Of a stretch of 64,000 bases of DNA, positions 42,674-52,050 are shown piece after piece. The stretch is taken from assembly GCA_958296165.1 (NCBI GenBank), contig OY282447.1:2728001-2792000 (forward strand), read 5' to 3'. The position numbers and the translations under genes were made by a program. Position 1 is the stretch's first letter. The number at the start of each line of letters is the position of its first letter. The notes beneath the pieces are model-generated. The model was given only the letters and a program-made list of their open reading frames with translations. It did no database searches and was not told where the DNA came from. Source of the DNA: an uncultured Pseudomonadales bacterium (GTDB taxonomy: Bacteria > Pseudomonadota > Gammaproteobacteria > Pseudomonadales > Azotimanducaceae).

Positions 42674-42991
42674 ATGATCTTTGATGTCCACCAACACAAG
42701 TGCCGCTACGGGACGGTGCAAGCACAAGTCAAGCTGTACGAGGAGAAGGGCATGGCGGCCCACCAGCGCCATCTCGGCAAGCCGGTGGTGTTCGGCGTCG
42801 GCGATACCGGCGACGTGGATTCGTACACACATGTGATGGTGTTCGAGAATGCCGCAGACCGAGAAAGCCGCCGCACGGCGCTGGCAGCGGATCCCGAGTG
42901 GCGGGCGTACCTAGCAGCCTGCCGAGAAGCCGACAATATCGTGAGCAGGGAGAACCACACCTTGCAGGCGGCTTCCTTCTTCAAGGATTAG
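42674..42991 (+). CDS. NIPSNAP-family protein
   Basis: The 105-residue ferredoxin-like dimeric alpha/beta barrel protein shows MIFDVHQHKCRYGTVQAQVKLY, GKPVVFGVGDTGDVDSYTHVMVFENAADRESRR and a WRAYLAACR motif. NIPSNAP domains occur in many degradation clusters without a proven reaction. The ATG has an upstream GAGGAAT. It stands alone between the dUTPase-like gene and the convergent permease gene. Confidence 0.8.
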   Translation: MIFDVHQHKCRYGTVQAQVKLYEEKGMAAHQRHLGKPVVFGVGDTGDVDSYTHVMVFENAADRESRRTALAADPEWRAYLAACREADNIVSRENHTLQAASFFKD

Positions 42992-43059
42992 CACGAGGAC
43001 TAACACGAGAAGCGCCAACCGCAGGGAAGCGAGATTGGCGACCGCCCACTAGGGCGCTG

Positions 43060-44811
43060 CTAGCGGCCGTCTACCTGCACGGTGAGGACATCCGCGTTGT
43101 GGAACTGCTGGTGGCGCACGGAAGATGCGAGATGGCGCAGCAGCCGCAACGACACGTCGCGCACGGAGTCGCCATCTGCCGGTTCCTCGCGGAGCAGGGC
43201 GATGCGATCTTGCAGGTTCTCTTCGCTCGCGACCGCGGTGACGAGTTCCAGCGTGGCGCCGGCGCCGGTGCCGCGCACCGTCATCTGCAGCGGACGAGCT
43301 TCCGGCGCGGTGCCGCCCTCCTCGCTCTGGGTTTCCTCGCTTTCCAGCGCTTCGCTCTGCAGCAACGCCGCCAGCGCTTCTTCGGCGGCCGCTGCTAGGC
43401 GCTGCTTCAAGGCGTCGCTCCAGTTGTGGCGCTCGGCGAACGCTTCGAGGAACGCTTGGATGTTCGCCAGTTCCGCCGCCTCCGCCCGCCCGGCAAAGCG
43501 CCCGCGGCGCGGCTGTGTGAGGTTCACCGCCAGCGTCAGCAGGATGGCTGTTAGGCCGCCGGCGACCATGCCGTTGCGGAACAACCCGCCGGCGAAATCC
43601 TGCACGATGTCGGGAAAGATCAACTGCGCCTGAAAGCCCACGCCAATCCAGAACGACACCCCGACGATCAAGCCGGTGGAGTAGTCCAAGCCTTCCTGCA
43701 TGACTTCCCGCACGCCGACGACGAACAACATGACCATCACCACGCCAATGGCGGCTGCCACCACGGGGCTAGGAATGGCGATGACGACGGCCATGGCCTT
43801 TGGCGCGCAGGCCAACAGAATCAGGATCGCGCCGGCCGCGAAGCCTACCCGGCGCGCCGCCACGCCGGTAAGTTCGATCACGGACGGACCGATCGGATAG
43901 GGGGTGTTCGGGGTACCGCCGGTCAAGCCGGCCAGCAGATTGCCGGTGCCTTCCGCGGCGATGCCGCCTTGCACGGCGCGGAAGTCCACGGCGCGCGGGC
44001 GACGCCACGACACCCGCTGCGTGGCGATGACGGCGCCGATGGATTTCGTCGCGGCCACCAAGGAGATGAAAGCGAACGCCGGCAACAGCGCCCAGAACTC
44101 CGCGCCGAAGGCGAGATCCAGGCCCGGCCAGTCCGACACGGAGAAGCCGATCCACGGCGCTTCGGCCACGCGCGCTGTGTCGTAGATGCCGAACAGCGCC
44201 CCGGCGATCGCGCCGCCGAAGATGCCGATGACCGGCGCCCACAGCCGCAACGCGGCGTTGCCTTTGAGGCCGATGCCAACGATGAGCACCGCCGTGACGA
44301 GGGCGCAAACCGGCCCTGCCGCGAGCGGCGCCTGGTCAGACACTTCGTTGAGCAGTTGAGCCAGAATGGGCATCACGGACACCGGCAGCAACATGATGAC
44401 GGTGCCCGTGACCGCTGGCGTGAGCATCCGCCGCACGAGCGAAAGGCGTGTGGAAATGGCCATCTGCAGTAGCGCCACCACGATCACAAGCGTGGCGAGC
44501 AGCGCCGGCCCGCCGCTTGCCAGCGCCGCTACGCAAACGGCGATGAATATGCTGGAGGTACCCGTCACCACGCAATAGCCCGCGCCGACCCGGCCGAACC
44601 GAAGCGCTTGCAGAATCGTGCCGACGCCGCAGCACAACACGGTCGCGAAAACGCCCCAAAGCAGATAGTCGGCCGCGCCGCCACCCCGAAAGACGACCGC
44701 CGCCACCATCACGCTGGAATTGACCGTCAGCATAGCGATCTGGGCCCCTTGGCCAAGAGCAAGCCACGCTGTCGGGGCGCCGTCGGCTTCGTAGTGAAGT
44801 CCTTTGTTCAT
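43060..44811 (-). CDS. NCS2-family nucleobase permease with an extra C-terminal domain
   Basis: The ATG at 44811 (MNKGLHYEADGAPTAWLALGQ) is chosen over 44850; 583 residues. The first 440 are a 14-helix xanthine/uracil permease of the NCS2 type (QIAMLTVNSSVMVAAVVFRGG, VVTGTSSIFIAVC, GNLLAGLTGGTPNTPYPIGPSVIELTG, where QH/Q-type family members have related motifs). It imports purines or similar bases by ion symport. Residues 443-583 are soluble (ELANIQAFLEAFAERHNWSDALKQRLAAAAEEALAALL, then a beta-rich part) and resemble the RsbW/histidine-kinase ATPase fold, with a plausible N-box AAAEEAL. Such an appended domain is unusual and suggests built-in regulation. Confidence 0.82.
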   Translation of the reverse strand: MNKGLHYEADGAPTAWLALGQGAQIAMLTVNSSVMVAAVVFRGGGAADYLLWGVFATVLCCGVGTILQALRFGRVGAGYCVVTGTSSIFIAVCVAALASGGPALLATLVIVVALLQMAISTRLSLVRRMLTPAVTGTVIMLLPVSVMPILAQLLNEVSDQAPLAAGPVCALVTAVLIVGIGLKGNAALRLWAPVIGIFGGAIAGALFGIYDTARVAEAPWIGFSVSDWPGLDLAFGAEFWALLPAFAFISLVAATKSIGAVIATQRVSWRRPRAVDFRAVQGGIAAEGTGNLLAGLTGGTPNTPYPIGPSVIELTGVAARRVGFAAGAILILLACAPKAMAVVIAIPSPVVAAAIGVVMVMLFVVGVREVMQEGLDYSTGLIVGVSFWIGVGFQAQLIFPDIVQDFAGGLFRNGMVAGGLTAILLTLAVNLTQPRRGRFAGRAEAAELANIQAFLEAFAERHNWSDALKQRLAAAAEEALAALLQSEALESEETQSEEGGTAPEARPLQMTVRGTGAGATLELVTAVASEENLQDRIALLREEPADGDSVRDVSLRLLRHLASSVRHQQFHNADVLTVQVDGR

Positions 44812-44910
44812 CCGAGCTTGCGAACGGTGCGACGAGTGGCACCATACCACGGAGGTTCCACGGACGTAGTTTGTTTTGTGAGACGGCTCGGATGCGTCAA
44901 CGAACGCCGG

Positions 44911-46221
44911 TCAACGGCTGCCGTACAGGGCGTCCGGCAGCAACGTCGCGATCTGCGGCACGGCGACGATCAGCGCGATCGCCGCCAGCATCGCCAGCCA
45001 GAACGGCCAAATGCCACGGAAAATGGCGGCAAGCGGCACGTCCTCCGCAATTCCCTTGACGACGAATACGTTGATGCCCACCGGCGGCGAGATCAACCCC
45101 ATTTCCAGCGTTACCACCACGAGCACGCCAAACCAGATCAGGTCGACGTCGGCGGCGGTGAGAATCGGCAGAAGCAAGGGAACGGCCAACACCAGAATGG
45201 CGAATCCCTCGAGGAAGGTGCCAAGCGCGATGAAGAGCAACAGCGTTGCCAGCGCGATCTGCACACCGGAGAGATCCTGTGCGCCGATCCAATCCGCGAG
45301 GGCGACGATCGCCTCGGTAAAGCCGATGAAGGTCTTGAAGACGAAGGCGCCGCAAATGACCAGGAACGCGGTGCCGGTGGCGCGCAACGTGCCGGCGCAG
45401 ACATCCACGACGTTGCGCCAGTTCAAGCCGCGCCTGACGACGAGCGTCGCGAAGGCAAGGAAGGCGCCGACCCCGGCCGCCTCGACGGCGGAGAATGCGC
45501 CCGCGTACAGGCCGACCATCATGCCGCCGATGACGGCGACGGTCCAGCCGGTGCGCGCCAAGGCCCGCCAGCGTTCCCGCCAAGGCCGCGACAGTCGTGC
45601 GCGAGGCGCCTTGTCGGGCGCGCGCTTGACCACTACCCACACTGCAAACACGAACAGCGTGGTGAGCAGGATCCCGGGCAGGACTCCAGCGGCGAACAAG
45701 CGCCCGATGCTGGCTTCCGTCAGCACGGCGTAGATCACCAGGCCCACCGACGGCGGTATCAGAATCCCCAACGTGCCGCCGGCAGCCACCGCGCCGGTCG
45801 CCAGCGAGTCGTCGTAGCCGTAGCGCCGCATCTCGCCGAGCGAAACCCGGCCGATGGTGAGCGCGGAAGCGAGCGAAGAGCCGGACAGCGCCGAGAAGCC
45901 GGCGCAGCCGACAATGGAGGCGGATGCCAACCCGCCGCGCAAGTGGCCCAGCCAGCTGTTGGCGGCGGCGTAGAGATCCCGTCCCATGCCGGAAACCACC
46001 GCCAGATGGCCCATGAGAATGAACAGCGGAAGAATCGTGAGCGCTGGCTTCGACGCGACCGCGAAAATCTCCCCGGCGAGCGTCGGCAAAGCCGCTGCCG
46101 GCCGGATCAAGGCGATGCCGACGGTGCCGGCCAGCAACAACGCCAGACCCACCGGCACGCGCAGCAAGAGCAGCAGCCCGAGGCCGGCGAAGCCTAGAAC
46201 GGCAGTTTCCGTACCGGCCAT
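44911..46221 (-). CDS. dctM: TRAP transporter large membrane subunit
   Basis: The 436-residue DctM-type protein has about 12 helices: GLLLLLRVPVGLALLLAGTVGIALI, FILMGHLAVVSGMGRDLYAAANSWLGHLRGGLA, CAGFSALSGSSLASALTIG, IPPSVGLVIYAVLTEASIGRLFAAGVLPGILL, and the C-terminal PPVGINVFVVKG motif. It forms the sodium-driven transport channel for a carboxylate-type substrate. It is the last gene of dctP-dctQ-dctM, 8 bp after dctQ. The substrate is not predictable. Confidence 0.92.
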   Translation of the reverse strand: MAGTETAVLGFAGLGLLLLLRVPVGLALLLAGTVGIALIRPAAALPTLAGEIFAVASKPALTILPLFILMGHLAVVSGMGRDLYAAANSWLGHLRGGLASASIVGCAGFSALSGSSLASALTIGRVSLGEMRRYGYDDSLATGAVAAGGTLGILIPPSVGLVIYAVLTEASIGRLFAAGVLPGILLTTLFVFAVWVVVKRAPDKAPRARLSRPWRERWRALARTGWTVAVIGGMMVGLYAGAFSAVEAAGVGAFLAFATLVVRRGLNWRNVVDVCAGTLRATGTAFLVICGAFVFKTFIGFTEAIVALADWIGAQDLSGVQIALATLLLFIALGTFLEGFAILVLAVPLLLPILTAADVDLIWFGVLVVVTLEMGLISPPVGINVFVVKGIAEDVPLAAIFRGIWPFWLAMLAAIALIVAVPQIATLLPDALYGSR

Positions 46222-46229
46222 CGCGCGCC

Positions 46230-46769
46230 CTAGCGGGCGTGCGCCCTATCCGGCTGGCCTTTGCGACGCATCCACAACACCGCCTGGCGAGTCAACAGCA
46301 TCCCGGCGATAGCGGCGAACGCAGAGCCGAGCGCGTAGTAGAAGGGCGTGTGTACCACCAGCAGGCTTGGCGTGGTCGCGCCGCAGGCTGCCCCGCACGC
46401 GCCGTGCCGAAACAGGGCGAAGGCCGCCATCGCCGCCGTAGCCACGCCAAGCAGCCGTGCGACGACGTCCGTCACCCTCGTTGCGCGTTTCGGCGCAATG
46501 CTGTCGATTGCATCCACGGCGACATGCGCGTTGTCCCACGCGGCGTAGACTATTGCGCTCGCCACTACGACGACGAGCGCCATCGCCGAGATGTCCTCGG
46601 CGCCAAAGATCGGCGCGTTCAGCCCATAGCGCGAAACCACGGCGACGACGACGGTCGCCACCATCACCAGCAGCGCAACGCCGCCGGCCAGGGCGAACCC
46701 GCGCACGAGCCAAGCGAACGCCGCATCGGCGCCATGCCCGCCCGCCGCGAGCCGGCTGGCGAGACTCAT
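46230..46769 (-). CDS. dctQ: TRAP transporter small membrane subunit
   Basis: The 179-residue DctQ-type protein (MSLASRLAAGGHGADAAFAW) has four helices: LVRGFALAGGVALLVMVATVVVAVVSRY, SAMALVVVVASAIVYAAW, ARLLGVATAAMAAFALF and ALGSAFAAIAGMLLTRQAVLWM. The GAEDIS and NAHVAVD motifs of the family are present. Its ATG overlaps the dctP stop by four bases. It joins the large subunit to the binding protein. Confidence 0.88.
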   Translation of the reverse strand: MSLASRLAAGGHGADAAFAWLVRGFALAGGVALLVMVATVVVAVVSRYGLNAPIFGAEDISAMALVVVVASAIVYAAWDNAHVAVDAIDSIAPKRATRVTDVVARLLGVATAAMAAFALFRHGACGAACGATTPSLLVVHTPFYYALGSAFAAIAGMLLTRQAVLWMRRKGQPDRAHAR

Positions 46770-47737
46770 GGGCCCTTCAGCAGCGCGACCACTTGCGCCA
46801 CCGACATGTCGCCGGCTTGGCGGTCGAGGGCCGCCTCCAGCGCCGGCGCCACAGCAGCCTCGAAGCGGCGCTTCTCCGCCGCCGACAACTCGATGATTTG
46901 CACGCCGGCGTTCTCGCAGGCCGCGATGCCGCGTTCGGCCGCTTGGGCATAGCCGTCGCCGCCGCCGATCGATAGCGCCGCGTCCGCGGCGGTGTCGATC
47001 CAGCCTTGTGCGCTGGGCGAAAGCGCCGCGTAGGCGTCGAGGTTCATCAGCAACGCTACCGGCGTGCCGGAGAGCGGCAGCCAAGTGGTGAGGTAGTTGG
47101 CCGGTTCCTGCAGCTTGAAGCCATAAATCGCCGACGTGGCCATGACGGCGCCGTCGATGACGCCGTTGGCGAGGTTCTGATAGACGACGCTGATGGGCTG
47201 GACGATGGCGGTGGCGCCGAGCGCCTCGACAAACGGCACGTCGAGCCGTGACGCAACGCGAACCTTGAGCCCCCGCATCGCTTCCAGCGTTCGCACCGGC
47301 ACGTCTCGGGTCAGCAAAGCCGCCGGCGATGTGGACCAAAGCGCCAGCACCTTCGCCCGATACTCGCGTTCCAGCACCGGCCGCGCCCGCAAGAGCGCCA
47401 TCGTGCAAGCCTGCGCAGAGTCGCAAACTCCTGGGTAGGAAACGACGTTCGTTTTCGGAAACAGAGCGCTCGTGTAGCCCGGCAGCGCGAACACGATGTC
47501 CGCGACGCCGTCGAGCAGAATCGAATACTGCCTTGCTGGCGATGAGTTCAAGGCGCCGCCAGGAAACTGCTTCACCACCAAACGGCCATCCGAGAGTTGC
47601 TCCAGCCGTTCTTGGAAGGGCATGAAAACGGCGCTGTTCATGGCATGTTTCGGGCCGGAAAAATACGCCAGCGACAGCTCGGTTTGCGTGGTGGCGGCAT
47701 TGGCGACGGCGATGCTGCCGCACAACAACACGCCCAC
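46766..47737 (-). CDS. dctP: TRAP transporter periplasmic substrate-binding protein
   Basis: The 323-residue protein starts at a GTG and has a short signal peptide (MGVLLCGSIAVANAA). The DctP fold is shown by LSLAYFSGPKHAMNSAVFMPFQERLEQLSDGRLVVKQFPGG, VADIVFALPGYTSALFP, and the conserved carboxylate-binding arginine region LRGLKVRVAS followed by QPISVVYQNLANGVIDGAV. It captures the substrate in the periplasm and delivers it to DctQM. The signal peptide start may lie further upstream, because it is shorter than usual. Confidence 0.88.
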   Translation of the reverse strand: MGVLLCGSIAVANAATTQTELSLAYFSGPKHAMNSAVFMPFQERLEQLSDGRLVVKQFPGGALNSSPARQYSILLDGVADIVFALPGYTSALFPKTNVVSYPGVCDSAQACTMALLRARPVLEREYRAKVLALWSTSPAALLTRDVPVRTLEAMRGLKVRVASRLDVPFVEALGATAIVQPISVVYQNLANGVIDGAVMATSAIYGFKLQEPANYLTTWLPLSGTPVALLMNLDAYAALSPSAQGWIDTAADAALSIGGGDGYAQAAERGIAACENAGVQIIELSAAEKRRFEAAVAPALEAALDRQAGDMSVAQVVALLKGP

Positions 47738-47770
47738 GCGCGTATGTGCGCAAATCGAAATGGAAACTCG

Positions 47771-50218
47771 CTAGAAAAGGTACTTGAACCTAACCGCGAC
47801 GGAGCGCGTTTCGTCAATGGTGGTGAAGATGCCGCCGCCGACGCTGGCGAAGGAGCTGGTCGGGTCCGCCAAGGTGCGCACCACTTTGTCCGTTAAGTTC
47901 CGGCCCACCAACGCCACCCGCCACGCGCCGTCCGCAGCCGACCAAGTGATGCTGGCGTCCATTTTCGAATAGGCCGGCTCGGTGGCGTGGGGATGATCCA
48001 CTAGCGAGATCTTCTGCTCGTCCACGGCATAGAACTGGATGCCGAAGGTCCACTCGTTCGCACCTGCCGGCAGCACGTATTCGCCATGCGCCACCACGGT
48101 GTAGGCTGGGGCCAAAGGAGGAACATCGCCGCTTTGGTCTTGGAAATCGCCTCGGCCGTCGCCGTTCGCATCCACATCGCAACCTTCGGCAGCACTTTGG
48201 CGAGCGAAGCCCGGGATGGTCCAGCAGGCGCCTAGGAACTCGTCGTATCGCGTGTACGTGTAGACGCCCGTAACGCCAAGCACAACGCTCTCGGAAGCTA
48301 CCCACAGCAGGTCCCATTCGACGCCGCGCGCCGTCGCGTCGCCGTTCACGACCGCTTGCGAGATGTTCACGGGGTCGTTCGACGCGAGCTGAATGCCGTC
48401 GATGACGGTGTTGTAGACGGTCCAGTTGAAACGCAGCGTGCCGTCGCCGAGGACATGCTTTCCACCGGCTTCGACGTTGAGAGATTGCTCGTTGCCGAAC
48501 ACGAAATTGGCGTGTCCGGCGGCCGTGTTGACGTTGCCGCGGATGTTGAAGCCGCTGCTCTTGAAGCCGTCGCCGGCATTCACGTAGAACATGGAGTGGG
48601 GCGCGTACTTCCACGTTAGCGCGGCATTCCAAGACAAGTCCCGCTCATCCACGTTGCCGCGCAGCACATCGTCCTTGCCTGTCGCGGAGTTGTAGAAGCA
48701 GCCGAACAGACCGCCCCGCCGGCACAGGCTGTTGGCGCGCCGCGCGGTGCCGTACACGGCTTGCCATTGGTTCTTGAACGCCTCGCGCCGCTCGTCGGTG
48801 GCACGGATGCTGAGGGTCGCGGTCAATGCGCTGGCCAGGCGCCAATCCGCGCCGGCGAAGAATGAAAGGCTTTGCGTTTCCACCTCCGCGCGTTCCGCCC
48901 GCCGGGCGTTGGGGTTGGGCCCGCCAGCATGGTGGTCGAAGTCCTGGCTGAACACCAAGCGGCTGTCGAGATAGTTGAAGCCGGCAAGCCAAGAGAACCG
49001 CTCGTCGGAAGCGGATTGGATGCGCAACTCTTGGGTGATCTGCCGGTAGTCCTCGTGGTTCTCGATGACGCGCACATTGTGGTTGCTCGGCGCGGACGCG
49101 AGGTCTGAATCGAAGACGTCGGCCATGTCGTAGTTGGTTCTTCCGGTTAGGGAGGTGATCTTCAAGTCGTCCGTCGCTTGCCAAGTCAGCGTCAAGCCGA
49201 TCAACCGCGAGGCTAGTTGAAAGCCCTCGTACACTTCGCGGTCCGCGAGGCCGCTCGGCACCGGCAGTCCGGCCGCCGCGTAGGAACGCGCCACCACCGC
49301 CGCCGGAATCACCGTGCGGCTGTTGTTGCGGGCGTCAACGGCGCAGTCTTCGCCGGCGAAAACGGGGTTCGCGGCGACGCGGCGCGGGTCGATGCAGTGC
49401 ATCTCGCGGGGTTTGCCGCGCCGGTCGTAGTCCAAGTGCTGGTAGAGCAGCGAGGCGTTCAGAGTCTCTCGCAGATCGCCTTCAAGGATGACGCGCGCCG
49501 TCATGTCCGTCTTGCCTCGATGCTCTTCGCCGGTGGGTGCGTTGGTCATCCAACCGTCCTGTTCCTTGCGGTTGACCACGCCCCGCGCGCGCCAGGCGTC
49601 GCCGAGCGGGCCGGATGCCATCGCCTGCAATTCCAAGCCGGCGCTGGCGGCGAAGTTGTAGCCGCCCTCGACGCTGAACTCCGGCGTCGAGGTAGGGCCG
49701 TTGGCGGTGACGTTGATGGCGCCGAGGGAGGTGTTCTTGCCGATGACGGGGCCCTGCGGCCCGCGCAGCAGCTCCACTTGCGCAAGATCCACGAACGAGG
49801 CGCGGCCCATGCGCGCTCGCGTGGTGAAGAAGCCGTTGAACACCTGGCCCACGGCCTGTTCCAAGTGCGGGCCGGAGCCGAAGGTGCCGAGGCCGCGCAT
49901 TATCAGCACGTCGCCAGCGCCGATGGCTTGGGAATAGCTGAAGTTTGGAATTGTCGGCGCCATGGTTTGGAGGTCGATGATTCCCTTCTCGGCGACATGC
50001 TCGCCGGAATACGCCTGCACGGAAATGGGCACGTCCTGCAAGTTCTCCGCCTTCTTGCGCGCGGTGACGATCACTTCCTCGACCTCCTGGGCGTGGGTGG
50101 TCGATGCAGCGAGCGCGACGGCAGTCAGCACCGGCATCCAGATGCAACAGGCATCGGCGATCGCGTTGGCATTGCGGAGTCGGCAAGTCACATGGATGAT
50201 CCTAGCGCAACGACACAT
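47771..50218 (-). CDS. TonB-dependent outer-membrane receptor
   Basis: The frame allows 815 residues; the ATG at 50137 (MPVLTAVALAASTTHAQ) gives a clean signal peptide and may be the true start. The N-terminal plug domain shows EEVIVTARKKAENLQDVPISVQAY, VLIMRGLG and VELLRGPQGPVIGKNTSLGAINV. A 22-strand barrel follows and ends with the aromatic C-terminus SVAVRFKYLF needed for BAM assembly. It resembles iron-complex or general TonB receptors of environmental proteobacteria. The adjacent TRAP and divergent MFS genes make small-molecule uptake plausible; the ligand is unknown. Confidence 0.93.
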   Translation of the reverse strand: MCRCARIIHVTCRLRNANAIADACCIWMPVLTAVALAASTTHAQEVEEVIVTARKKAENLQDVPISVQAYSGEHVAEKGIIDLQTMAPTIPNFSYSQAIGAGDVLIMRGLGTFGSGPHLEQAVGQVFNGFFTTRARMGRASFVDLAQVELLRGPQGPVIGKNTSLGAINVTANGPTSTPEFSVEGGYNFAASAGLELQAMASGPLGDAWRARGVVNRKEQDGWMTNAPTGEEHRGKTDMTARVILEGDLRETLNASLLYQHLDYDRRGKPREMHCIDPRRVAANPVFAGEDCAVDARNNSRTVIPAAVVARSYAAAGLPVPSGLADREVYEGFQLASRLIGLTLTWQATDDLKITSLTGRTNYDMADVFDSDLASAPSNHNVRVIENHEDYRQITQELRIQSASDERFSWLAGFNYLDSRLVFSQDFDHHAGGPNPNARRAERAEVETQSLSFFAGADWRLASALTATLSIRATDERREAFKNQWQAVYGTARRANSLCRRGGLFGCFYNSATGKDDVLRGNVDERDLSWNAALTWKYAPHSMFYVNAGDGFKSSGFNIRGNVNTAAGHANFVFGNEQSLNVEAGGKHVLGDGTLRFNWTVYNTVIDGIQLASNDPVNISQAVVNGDATARGVEWDLLWVASESVVLGVTGVYTYTRYDEFLGACWTIPGFARQSAAEGCDVDANGDGRGDFQDQSGDVPPLAPAYTVVAHGEYVLPAGANEWTFGIQFYAVDEQKISLVDHPHATEPAYSKMDASITWSAADGAWRVALVGRNLTDKVVRTLADPTSSFASVGGGIFTTIDETRSVAVRFKYLF

Positions 50219-50338
50219 GCCGATGAAGGCAATGTGCGGGCTCAGGCGGGCTCAGCGTGAACCAGTACGTGCGCTAGCGAAGGGTGCGCGGATGGCGCAT
50301 AATCTTCAACCACACCCCGACGCTTCCTCGCCCGCTCC

Positions 50339-51769
50339 ATGAGTCCACGCGACGCCCTCGGCGTGGCGGCATTACCGGCGGACGCCACGACCAGTCCTTC
50401 TCCTCGTCTGCGCATGTTCGATGCCCTGGCGATCCGCGACTACCGCCTGTTATGGATTGCGAACTTGATCGCGTCGTTCGCCATGCAGATGCAAATGGTG
50501 GCACGGGGCTGGCTGATCTACGACATCACCGGCTCGCCGATGGACTTGGTGCTCGTGATGGTCGCGTTCATGGCGCCGGCGGTGGTGTTCTCGTTGTGCG
50601 GCGGCGTGATGGCCGATCGGATGCGCAAGAAGCCAATCATGGTGGGCGCCCAGCTGTTGAACGCCGCTGCGACGGTGCTGCTGGCCGTCATCGTCTACCG
50701 TGGCGAAGTGACGTTCGCGCACTTCATCTACTTCGGCCTGTTCAATGGCACAGTGCTGTCGTTCTCGATGCCGGCGCGCGCGGCCGTAGTGCCGGAGATC
50801 GTGCCAAGGCATGTGGTCGTGAATGCGATGGCGCTGCAGAGCGCCACCTTTTCCGCATCCAGAGTGGTTGGGCCGGCGCTGGCCGGCATCCTCATCGGCT
50901 GGTTCGGCGGCGGCGACACCGGCTCCGCCCGGGGCGTCGGCATCATCTTCTTCATCATCGCGGCGATGTATCTCGTGTCCGTGGTGGCTACCGCGCTCTT
51001 GCACTACATCGGCGACCCGGCCGCGCGGCCCCAAGCCAGCCCATTGGAAGACCTCAAAGAGGGCTTCCGCTACTTGCGCCGGGAGCGCATCGTGCTTGGC
51101 CTCTTGGTGATGGGCATCGTGCCGATGATGTTCGGTTTCGCGCCCTCGCTCCTAGCACCCGTATTCAACAAGGACGTGCTAGATGGCGGCCCGGAAACGT
51201 TGGGCTATCTGATCACTGCCATGGGCGTTGGCTCGTTGATCGGCGCATTGACGCTGGCCCGCTTGGGCGACATCGGCAACAAAGGCAAGGTGCTGTTCGC
51301 CGCCTCGTATGTTTGGGCGCTGGGCCTCGCCGGCTTCTCGTTGTCGTCGCATCTGATTGTGGCGATGGCGTTTGGCGTGTTCATCGGCGCGTTCAGCTCG
51401 CTTGTGGGATCGCTCAACATGAGCGTGACTACGCTCGCCATTCGCCCGGAAATCCGCGCCCGCGTGATGGCCATCATGATGATGACGCACAGCGTGATGC
51501 CGCTTGGCATGTTGCCAGTGGCGGCGGCAGCCGAATATGTCGGCATCGGCGTGGCGCTGTACGCGAGCGCCTTCTTGCTGGCGCTGTCGATGGGCGGGAT
51601 CGCCATGCTGTTTCCAGAGCTGCGGCGCATCGACAAGGGCCACGGCGGTGCCGAAACGCTGGCCGCTGGCGCCGAAACGCCCGAAACACCGCCGGCCGTC
51701 GTCGGCCACGCCAGCAACGGCGGCGGTTTGCAGCGTCCGGCCACGGGCTACCGCTCGCCAAGTCCGTAA
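50339..51769 (+). CDS. MFS transporter (EntS-type)
   Basis: The 476-residue protein uses the ATG at 50339; 12 helices begin at FDALAIRDYRLLWIANLIASFAMQMQMVARGWLIYD. MFS signature motifs are GGVMADRMRKKPIMVGAQ between helices 2 and 3 and GALTLARLGDIGNKGKVLF between 8 and 9. The resemblance is to the EntS/Bcr-like siderophore-exporter branch (DUF894), so export of a small molecule is likely. It is divergent from the TonB receptor with a 120-bp shared gap. The last 45 residues are Pro/Gly-rich and probably disordered. Confidence 0.85.
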   Translation: MSPRDALGVAALPADATTSPSPRLRMFDALAIRDYRLLWIANLIASFAMQMQMVARGWLIYDITGSPMDLVLVMVAFMAPAVVFSLCGGVMADRMRKKPIMVGAQLLNAAATVLLAVIVYRGEVTFAHFIYFGLFNGTVLSFSMPARAAVVPEIVPRHVVVNAMALQSATFSASRVVGPALAGILIGWFGGGDTGSARGVGIIFFIIAAMYLVSVVATALLHYIGDPAARPQASPLEDLKEGFRYLRRERIVLGLLVMGIVPMMFGFAPSLLAPVFNKDVLDGGPETLGYLITAMGVGSLIGALTLARLGDIGNKGKVLFAASYVWALGLAGFSLSSHLIVAMAFGVFIGAFSSLVGSLNMSVTTLAIRPEIRARVMAIMMMTHSVMPLGMLPVAAAAEYVGIGVALYASAFLLALSMGGIAMLFPELRRIDKGHGGAETLAAGAETPETPPAVVGHASNGGGLQRPATGYRSPSP

Positions 51770-51906
51770 AGCTCGCGTTCCTTGCGACTGAAGCGGATGC
51801 AGCGCGCTTCGCGCCACACTAGCGCCGCGCCGAGATTCTGCCAATTGCTGCCGCACGGCGGTGGGCCAGCATACGCCGGGGCTGGTGCGGCATCGCCGCA
51901 GGCCAT
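51748..51906 (-). CDS. Possible small cysteine-containing protein
   Basis: A 52-codon minus-strand frame starts MACGDAAPAPAYAGPPPCG, continues NWQNLGAALVWREARC and ends RFSRKERELYGLGER. The C-terminal half looks like a real protein end and overlaps the end of the MFS gene by 22 bases in the opposite direction. The same frame also runs upstream (PSCAICTWQG..), so the true start could be earlier. No ribosome site is convincing. Confidence 0.3.
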   Translation of the reverse strand: MACGDAAPAPAYAGPPPCGSNWQNLGAALVWREARCIRFSRKERELYGLGER

Positions 51907-52050
51907 GCCCTGCCACGTGCAGATTGCGCAACTCGGGCTCGCGAGTGGCCGTTGAGGTCGCCGGAGATACGCCCGGCATTGCCGGTTCCTTCCGACAAGA
52001 GGTGCGAAAACGGTTAGAGTTACGCGCTTGTTTTTCGGTCAGCCCTGCTC
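51907..52050. other. Promoter region of the seven-gene plus-strand run
   Basis: About 140 bp with no gene. AT-rich hexamers near 52005-52035 (GGTTAGAGTTACGCGCTTGTTTTTCGG) precede the GTG of the next gene, but no -35/-10 pair is certain. Confidence 0.3.

Noticed and set aside
46230-47753. 507-codon minus-strand frame
   Set aside because: Only its last 179 codons are a real gene (dctQ); the rest is out of frame within dctP.
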